From Caldilinea sp. (GTDB taxonomy: Bacteria > Chloroflexota > Anaerolineae > Caldilineales > Caldilineaceae), in NCBI GenBank assembly GCA_026389955.1, contig JAPLGY010000333.1, positions 1 through 12,946 of the forward strand: a stretch of DNA of 12,946 bases, in the 5' to 3' direction. Position 1 is the first letter of the stretch; every line of letters begins with the position of its first letter. Shown here one piece after another: positions 8,436 through 12,946 of this stretch. Below the pieces are notes generated by a model. That model did not search any database and had not been told where the DNA came from. It saw only the letters and a program-made list of their open reading frames with translations. The translations under genes were made by a program, and so were the position numbers.

Positions 8436-10216
8436 CACCCTTCAAAGGGAACAGGAAGCACGGTTGCTTGAATCCGGGTGATTTCCGCAGCAATCAACGC
8501 CTGCACCTCGGCGACCACTGTGCCGACGGCAAATGTCAAGCTCTCGCCGTTGCGCCGCAGCTTGCCTTCCACCACCCCATTTTTGAGCCCCTTGGCCCCC
8601 AACGTGAGCCGGATCGGAATTCCCAGCAGGTCAGCGTCGTTGAACTTGACCCCGGCCCGCTCGTCGCGGTCATCGTAGAGCACCTCGACTCCGGCCGCCA
8701 CCAGGTCAGCATAGAGCTGGTCGGCGGCAGCCGTGACCTCCGGCGTCTTTTCAGTCGCCAGGCTGACCAGCATCACCTGATAGGGGGCCACGGTGATCGG
8801 CCACTGGATCCCGGCTTCGTCGTGGTGCAGTTCCACAATCACCGCCATCAACCGGCCAGAGCCAATGCCGTAGGAGCCCATCACGATCGGCTTCTCCTCA
8901 CCGTTCTCATCCAGATAGGTGGCCCCCATGGCGATGCTGTATTTGGTGCCCAGCTTGAAAATATTGCCGACTTCGACCCCACGCGCCGTATAGACCGGTG
9001 CCCCACAGTGCAGGCAGCTGTGGCCGTCGCTGGCCGCGGCCAGGTCCACAACCTGGTCGGCGCTGTACTCCCGCCCATAGTTGGTATTGAGCAGGTGGTA
9101 TCCTGCCCGATTGGCGCCGGCCACCAAATTGGGGCTGCGCGCCACCAGATCATCTACCACCAACAACAGGGCCTCGCGGCGGACGCCGACCGGCGACCCA
9201 TAGCCCGGCTCGGCGCCGACTGCCTGGATCTCGGGGGCTGTCGCCGGGCGCAGGCGTCTCGCCCGGATCGCATTGGTGAGCTTGGTCTCGTTGAGTTCCA
9301 TGTCCCCGCGCACCACGCAGAAGACAAACTGCTCCTGGACTTTGCCGTCGGGCTGTTCGATCTCGGCGACCAGAAAGACGGCTTTGGCTGTCGCACTGGG
9401 CTCGACCTGCAAAAACTCGGCCAGCGCGGCGATCGTCGTGACGCCCGGCGTGGCCACTTCTTGCAGCGGCAGCGGCTCCGCAGCCGGCGGATCCGGTTTG
9501 CGAAACAGCGCCACCTGGCGGTTGGCACTGTAGCCACAAGACCGACACAGCACCAGTGTATCCTCGCCGATCTCGGTCAGCGCCATGAACTCATGCGCCA
9601 TCCGCCCGCCCATCATCCCAGTGTCGCTCTTGACCGCCACCACATCGATGCCGGCACGCCGAAAAATATTGAAATAGGCCTGATAAAAGTGTGGGTAATA
9701 GCTGTCGATACCTGCTTCGTCCCGGTCGAAGGTGTAGGCGTCCTTCATCGTGAACTCGCGCACGCGCAGCAGACCGGCGCGCGGGCGTGGCTCGTCGCGA
9801 AACTTGGTCTGGATCTGATAGAGCATTGTCGGCAGCTGCCGGTAACTCTTGATATACTTCTTGACCAGGTCGGCCATGATCTCCTCGTGGGTCATGCCCA
9901 ACACCATGTCCCGGTCGTTGCGATCCCGAAAGCGCGCCATGTCGCTGCCGATCTGATACCAGCGGCCCGTCTTCTGCCACAGCTCGGCCGGATGTACCAT
10001 GGGCAGGGTCACCTCCTGGCCGCCGATGGCATCCATCTCAGCACGAAAGATCTCTTCGATCTTCTGTTTAGTGCGCAGCGCCAACGGGAGAAAATCAAAA
10101 ATCCCAGCGGCGATCTGGTGAATCATGCCGGCACGCATCATCAACTGGTGGCTGACCACGTCGGCGTCAGCGGGCACTTCGCGCAGGGTCTGAAAAAACA
10201 GCTTGGAAAGACGCAT
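8435..10216 (-). CDS. proS: Proline--tRNA ligase, bacterial type with editing domain
   Basis: Prolyl-tRNA synthetase is a cytoplasmic class II enzyme that charges tRNA-Pro. At 593 residues it has the length of the bacterial ProS form that carries the YbaK-like INS editing domain. Class II core: motif 1 region around residues 55-75 (IEEIFRAEMDAIGGQEVTLP), the TXE loop THEE at 109-112, motif 2 FRDEPRPRAGLLRVREFTMK at 139-158 and motif 3 GSYGIGSGRLMA at 447-458. The INS domain spans roughly 225-390 and is bordered by two Cys pairs, CRSCG at 224-228 and CLHCG at 401-405. The anticodon-binding domain follows from about 475 (APYQVMLVSLA, then YDDRDERAGVKFNDADLLGIP). ATG at 10216 has GGAG 6 bases upstream. 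It starts 17 bases after the thioredoxin stop and overlaps the region of the folC start. Confidence 0.97.
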   Translation of the reverse strand: MRLSKLFFQTLREVPADADVVSHQLMMRAGMIHQIAAGIFDFLPLALRTKQKIEEIFRAEMDAIGGQEVTLPMVHPAELWQKTGRWYQIGSDMARFRDRNDRDMVLGMTHEEIMADLVKKYIKSYRQLPTMLYQIQTKFRDEPRPRAGLLRVREFTMKDAYTFDRDEAGIDSYYPHFYQAYFNIFRRAGIDVVAVKSDTGMMGGRMAHEFMALTEIGEDTLVLCRSCGYSANRQVALFRKPDPPAAEPLPLQEVATPGVTTIAALAEFLQVEPSATAKAVFLVAEIEQPDGKVQEQFVFCVVRGDMELNETKLTNAIRARRLRPATAPEIQAVGAEPGYGSPVGVRREALLLVVDDLVARSPNLVAGANRAGYHLLNTNYGREYSADQVVDLAAASDGHSCLHCGAPVYTARGVEVGNIFKLGTKYSIAMGATYLDENGEEKPIVMGSYGIGSGRLMAVIVELHHDEAGIQWPITVAPYQVMLVSLATEKTPEVTAAADQLYADLVAAGVEVLYDDRDERAGVKFNDADLLGIPIRLTLGAKGLKNGVVEGKLRRNGESLTFAVGTVVAEVQALIAAEITRIQATVLPVPFEG

Positions 10217-10233
10217 AGAAAACTCCGGATCGT

Positions 10234-10650
10234 TCAGCAGTTGGGCTGTCTCAGCAGCCGTTCGACCTGTTCTTGAATCTCGGCATAGCTGGCCACACCG
10301 ACGATGCGTTCGACTTCTCTGCCCTGGTACAGCAGCAGCAAGGTCGGCAGCCCCTTCACCTGAAAACGCTGCGGGGTCTGCGGGTTTTCGTCGACGTCCA
10401 CCGAGGCCACCACCAATCGTCCTGCATAGTCACGTGCCAAAAAATCGATGTAGGAAGCGATGATCTGGCAGGGCTGGCACCACTCGGCCCAAAAATCGAC
10501 GACAGCCGGCAGCGGGGCCCGCTCCACTTGCTCAGCAAAGGTGGCATCTGTGACTGCAACGGGCAACGGCACAGCCCATCCCTGCGAAGAAGGCGTGGAG
10601 GGCACGGGCTGTGGGCGTCCCCTCAAACGTTGTTTCAACTTCTCAAACAT
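10234..10650 (-). CDS. Thioredoxin-domain protein with WCQPC active site
   Basis: This 138-residue protein has a short charged N-terminal tail (about 30 residues) followed by one thioredoxin fold. It is expected to act as a cytoplasmic dithiol-disulfide reductant or thiol-linked chaperone. The active site is WAEWCQPC with cysteines at 58 and 61. The usual WCGPC glycine is glutamine here, which should shift redox properties. The rest is standard: VDFWAEW at 51-57, VDVDENPQ at 84-91 and the cis-proline loop KGLPTLLL at 99-106. I see no signal peptide. ATG at 10650 is chosen because AAAGG lies 5 bases upstream and the promoter at 10727-10698 would start transcription near 10691. A longer frame reaching 10764 would start upstream of that promoter. 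It is first in the operon with proS, folC and era. Confidence 0.9.
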   Translation of the reverse strand: MFEKLKQRLRGRPQPVPSTPSSQGWAVPLPVAVTDATFAEQVERAPLPAVVDFWAEWCQPCQIIASYIDFLARDYAGRLVVASVDVDENPQTPQRFQVKGLPTLLLLYQGREVERIVGVASYAEIQEQVERLLRQPNC

Positions 10651-10697
10651 AGCAACCTTTTTCCCGTCCTGTTTTTCAGTGGGCCTATTTGTTCCTG

Positions 10698-10727
10698 AGT
10701 ATATGTCTGGCAACATGGAGCTGTCAA
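10698..10727 (-). promoter_or_regulatory. Near-consensus sigma-70 promoter for the thioredoxin-proS-folC-era operon
   Basis: On the minus strand a perfect TTGACA (10727-10722) is followed after 18 bases by TATACT (10703-10698). Transcription would begin near 10691, with a leader of about 41 bases to the thioredoxin ATG at 10650. It is the strongest promoter-like element I see in the window. The divergent acyl-CoA synthetase promoter must lie in the same interval, but I see only a weak TAAGAT (10739-10744) for it. Confidence 0.65.
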
Positions 10728-10811
10728 AGCAGCTGTGGTAAGATTTGTGCTGTACCTTTTGCAATCGGCCAGCGCTTGACAGCGACCTACAGCTAGCGAC
10801 AAGGAGCGATC

Positions 10812-12554
10812 ATGTCTTCGACTTATCCATGGCTTTCCAGCTACGAGCCAGGCGTCCCAGCAACCGTAGAAATCCCCTCCAGGACCATACAGCAATTTCT
10901 GACCGATTCCGTCCGCAAGTATCCAGCCAAGACCGCAGTGCGCATGGTCTTGCGCTATCTGCCCCTCGGCCTGGCTGTACAGGCCAGGCTGACCTACCGA
11001 GAACTGGACGAGCTGAGCAGCCGATTTGCTGCAGCGCTGGCAGCGCAAGGCATTGGCAAAGGCTCGCGCGTGGCCATCATGCTGCCCAACTGTCCGCAGC
11101 AGGTCGTCGTCTACTTCGGCATCCTGAAAGCCGGCGCGATCGTCGTCAACACCAACCCGACCTACCCCCCCCACGAGCTCGAACCGTTGATGCAGGTGAG
11201 CGGCGCCGAAGCGATCGTCACCCTCTCCGGTCTCTACGCACGGGTCAAACAGATCCAGCCCAACACCGCACTCAAAACGATCCTCCTGACCGATGTGTCC
11301 GACCATGTCGCTGGGATCTTCCGCAGGACGGTCAACCGGCAGCTGGCTGCCCGCGGCCTCTACGCGGCAGTACCTCCTGCGCATGGGCTGCTCTTTTACA
11401 AGGATCTGCTGGCTCGTCCGCCAGCAGCAGCCCCTGCAATCAACTTTGACCCGGCAGCCGACACAGCGGTCTTTCAGTTCACCGGCGGCACCACCGGCAC
11501 CCCCACAGCGGCTGAACTGACCCCTCGCAATCTGGTCGCCAACACCGTCCAGATGAACGCCTGGTTCACCACAGTCTCTCCGGGCAACGAAAAGGTCCTG
11601 CTGGCGCTGCCCGCATTCCACGTCTATGGAATGACGGTCGGCATGCTCTTCGGGGTCTCTGTCGGTGCAGAGATCGTCATCGTCGCCGACCCGCGCGATA
11701 CCAACCACATCCTCAACGTGCTCGCCCACGAGAAGATTACCCTCTACCCGGGGGTGCCAGCCATGTACATCGCTATCATCAACCACCCGCGTGTGGCTGA
11801 CTACGACCTGCGCTCGATCAAGGCCTGCCTCAGCGGCGGTTCAGCGCTCCCGGTCGAGGTGGCCCAAAAATTTGACGAGCTCACCGGTGGACGCCTGGTC
11901 GAAGGCTTTGGCATGTCCGAATGTTCGCCGGTGGCGACCGCCAACCCGATCATGGGGCGGGTCAAATTTGGCTCGATCGGGATACCGCTCTCCAGCACCG
12001 AGGTCGCCATCGTCTCGCTCGAACCCGACGCCAGCGGCCATTACCGCTTCCTGGCCGCCGGCGAAGAGGGCGAAGTGGTCGTGCGTGGCCCACAGGTCAT
12101 GAAAGGGTACTACAACAACCCGGAAGAGAGCGCCCGCACCGTCGACGCCGATGGCTGGCTGCATACAGGCGACATCGGCCGGATGGACGAAGAGGGCTAC
12201 TTTTATATTGTTGACCGCAAAAAAGACCTGATTATCGCCAGCGGGCTCAACATCGTGCCGCGCGAGGTAGAAGAGGTCCTCTTTATGCACCCCAAGGTCA
12301 TGGAGGCGGCGGTCATCGGCGTCCCCGACGCCAAGCGGGGCGAGACGGTCAAAGCCTTTGTCGTCCTCAAACAGGGGCAGAGCGCCACTGTCGAAGAGCT
12401 GCGCGCATTTTGTAAGGAAAAACTTGCCCCCTACAAAATTCCTACCCAGGTCGAATTCCGAACCGAACTGCCCAAAACCCAGGTCGGCAAGGTTCTGCGC
12501 CGCCTGCTGGTAGCAGAAGAAAAGGCCAAACTGGCGGCGGCCGACAAACCCTAG
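10812..12554 (+). CDS. Long-chain fatty-acid--CoA ligase (FadD-like, AMP-forming)
   Basis: This 580-residue member of the ANL (acyl-adenylate-forming) superfamily activates fatty acids to acyl-AMP and then acyl-CoA for degradation or lipid synthesis. It is cytoplasmic or membrane-associated. Motifs in order: P-loop FTGGTTGTPTAAELTPRN at 223-240, where the usual PKG is PTA; ALPAFHVYG at 265-273; LSGGSALP at 340-347; A5 GFGMSECSP at 365-373; WLHTGD at 449-454; the hinge VDRKKDLIIASGLNIVPREV at 467-486; and catalytic Lys560 in PKTQVGKVLRR. Length and motif order fit FadD rather than acetyl-CoA synthetase. ATG at 10812 has AAGGAG 5 bases upstream. It is single, divergent from the thioredoxin operon, and followed by a strong terminator. 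The exact chain-length preference is unknown. Confidence 0.92.
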   Translation: MSSTYPWLSSYEPGVPATVEIPSRTIQQFLTDSVRKYPAKTAVRMVLRYLPLGLAVQARLTYRELDELSSRFAAALAAQGIGKGSRVAIMLPNCPQQVVVYFGILKAGAIVVNTNPTYPPHELEPLMQVSGAEAIVTLSGLYARVKQIQPNTALKTILLTDVSDHVAGIFRRTVNRQLAARGLYAAVPPAHGLLFYKDLLARPPAAAPAINFDPAADTAVFQFTGGTTGTPTAAELTPRNLVANTVQMNAWFTTVSPGNEKVLLALPAFHVYGMTVGMLFGVSVGAEIVIVADPRDTNHILNVLAHEKITLYPGVPAMYIAIINHPRVADYDLRSIKACLSGGSALPVEVAQKFDELTGGRLVEGFGMSECSPVATANPIMGRVKFGSIGIPLSSTEVAIVSLEPDASGHYRFLAAGEEGEVVVRGPQVMKGYYNNPEESARTVDADGWLHTGDIGRMDEEGYFYIVDRKKDLIIASGLNIVPREVEEVLFMHPKVMEAAVIGVPDAKRGETVKAFVVLKQGQSATVEELRAFCKEKLAPYKIPTQVEFRTELPKTQVGKVLRRLLVAEEKAKLAAADKP

Positions 12555-12583
12555 GACAGGGGGCTTCAATCGCCCAGCAGACG

Positions 12584-12620
12584 AAAAGCCGAGTTTTTTC
12601 AAAAAAACTCGGCTTTTTTT
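12584..12620. terminator. Intrinsic, probably bidirectional terminator between the acyl-CoA ligase and tatC
   Basis: AAAAGCCGAGTTTTTT (12584-12599) pairs with AAAAAACTCGGCTTTT (12602-12617), giving a GCCGAG/CTCGGC core flanked by A/T runs. It ends in seven T on the plus strand and presents a T-run on the minus strand too. It lies 30 bases after the acyl-CoA ligase stop, and about 80 bases beyond the tatC stop on the other strand. It can therefore serve both convergent genes. The remaining bases 12621-12699 show nothing I can identify. Confidence 0.93.
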
Positions 12621-12699
12621 ACCCACACAGCCGCCGCTCTACAAACCGTTCACGGCGACAGCACCTGACCGGAAGAATCCTTGACCCCTTCTGGGGAGG

Positions 12700-12946
12700 C
12701 TACTCCCGATACTCCGGCGGAATGAAGTCTTCTTTCGAAAAGTCGCGCGGCTGGCGCGGACGGTACAGCAGCCGTGCCAGCCCGACACTGGTCGCATAAA
12801 GCACCAGCAGCGGGCCCATCACCAACGTCATATTGACCGGGTCGACCGTCGGCGTGATCGCAGCTGCCATGATGGCGATCACGACAATGGCGTGGCGCCA
12901 GTACCCCAGCAGCTGCTGGCCGCTGACAATTCCAGCGCGCGCCAGA
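12700..12946 (-). CDS. tatC: Twin-arginine translocase subunit TatC (C-terminal part only)
   Basis: TatC is the multi-spanning receptor of the Tat pathway, which exports folded proteins with twin-arginine signals. Only the last 81 residues are visible; the gene runs off the right edge. The reading frame contains LARAGIVSGQQLLGYWRHA, then the hydrophobic segment IVVIAIMAAAITPTVDPVN, which is the family's conserved ITPxxDPxx loop between the last two helices. A final helix MTLVMGPLLVLYATSVGLA follows, then a charged tail ending in PPEYRE. A GTG at 12882 is in frame, but the family alignment continues upstream of it, so it is not the start. The stop is TAG-type at 12702-12700 and faces the terminator at 12584-12620. 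Confidence 0.88.
   Translation of the reverse strand, partial: LARAGIVSGQQLLGYWRHAIVVIAIMAAAITPTVDPVNMTLVMGPLLVLYATSVGLARLLYRPRQPRDFSKEDFIPPEYRE

Noticed and set aside
8198..10276. 692-codon plus-strand open frame opposite proS
   Set aside because: The minus strand carries unmistakable prolyl-tRNA synthetase motifs throughout. The plus frame has histidine/arginine-rich content with no family signal.
10651..10764. Upstream extension of the thioredoxin frame to 10764
   Set aside because: It crosses the near-consensus promoter at 10727-10698 and has no family similarity. The ATG at 10650 has a ribosome site and fits thioredoxin.

Overview
This is a GC-rich (roughly 60-65% by eye), densely packed bacterial chromosome segment with 10 protein genes, two of them cut by the window ends. 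Weak hints point to Chloroflexota (Caldilineae/Anaerolineae type): a coenzyme F420-dependent PPOX enzyme, a BMP-type nucleoside/purine-like ABC importer, a divergent FolC, GTG/TTG starts and high GC. This is an impression, not a proven placement. I see no phage, IS element, CRISPR array, tRNA or rRNA.

Layout. (1) Positions 1-4560, minus strand: one tight gene cluster reading right to left. It encodes an F420-dependent PPOX-class enzyme (4560-4153), a BMP-family lipoprotein (4125-3094), a twin-domain ABC ATPase (3017-1746), and two BPD_transp_2-type permeases (1753-719 and 722 to beyond the left edge). The last three overlap by a few bases, and a 12-bp-stem hairpin separates the lipoprotein from the ATPase. 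The ATPase appears to carry an in-frame internal deletion that removes the end of its first nucleotide-binding domain and the start of its second. (2) 4561-4772: a divergent promoter region. (3) 4773-5969, plus strand: an MFS transporter of the fucose-permease-like (FHS) type, ending in a strong hairpin. (4) 10650-6022, minus strand: a housekeeping operon of thioredoxin, prolyl-tRNA synthetase, a FolC-like Mur ligase and the GTPase Era, read from a near-consensus sigma-70 promoter at 10727-10698. (5) 10812-12554, plus strand: a long-chain acyl-CoA synthetase (FadD-like) ending in a textbook bidirectional terminator. (6) 12946-12700, minus strand: the C-terminal end of TatC.

How they work together. 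The left cluster should import a small molecule, with nucleosides or purine-like compounds being the usual BMP-family ligands. The lipoprotein captures it, the two permeases form the pore and the ATPase drives transport, if it is still functional. The right-hand operon mixes redox, translation, folate and ribosome-assembly functions. The acyl-CoA synthetase and TatC are independent housekeeping genes.

I did not find a convincing undescribed multi-gene system. The most noteworthy signals are the internal deletion in the ABC ATPase, a hairpin that may control its translation, and non-canonical residues at conserved motifs in Era (NQAD for NKxD), thioredoxin (WCQPC), FadD (altered P-loop) and FolC (GTSGKGS).
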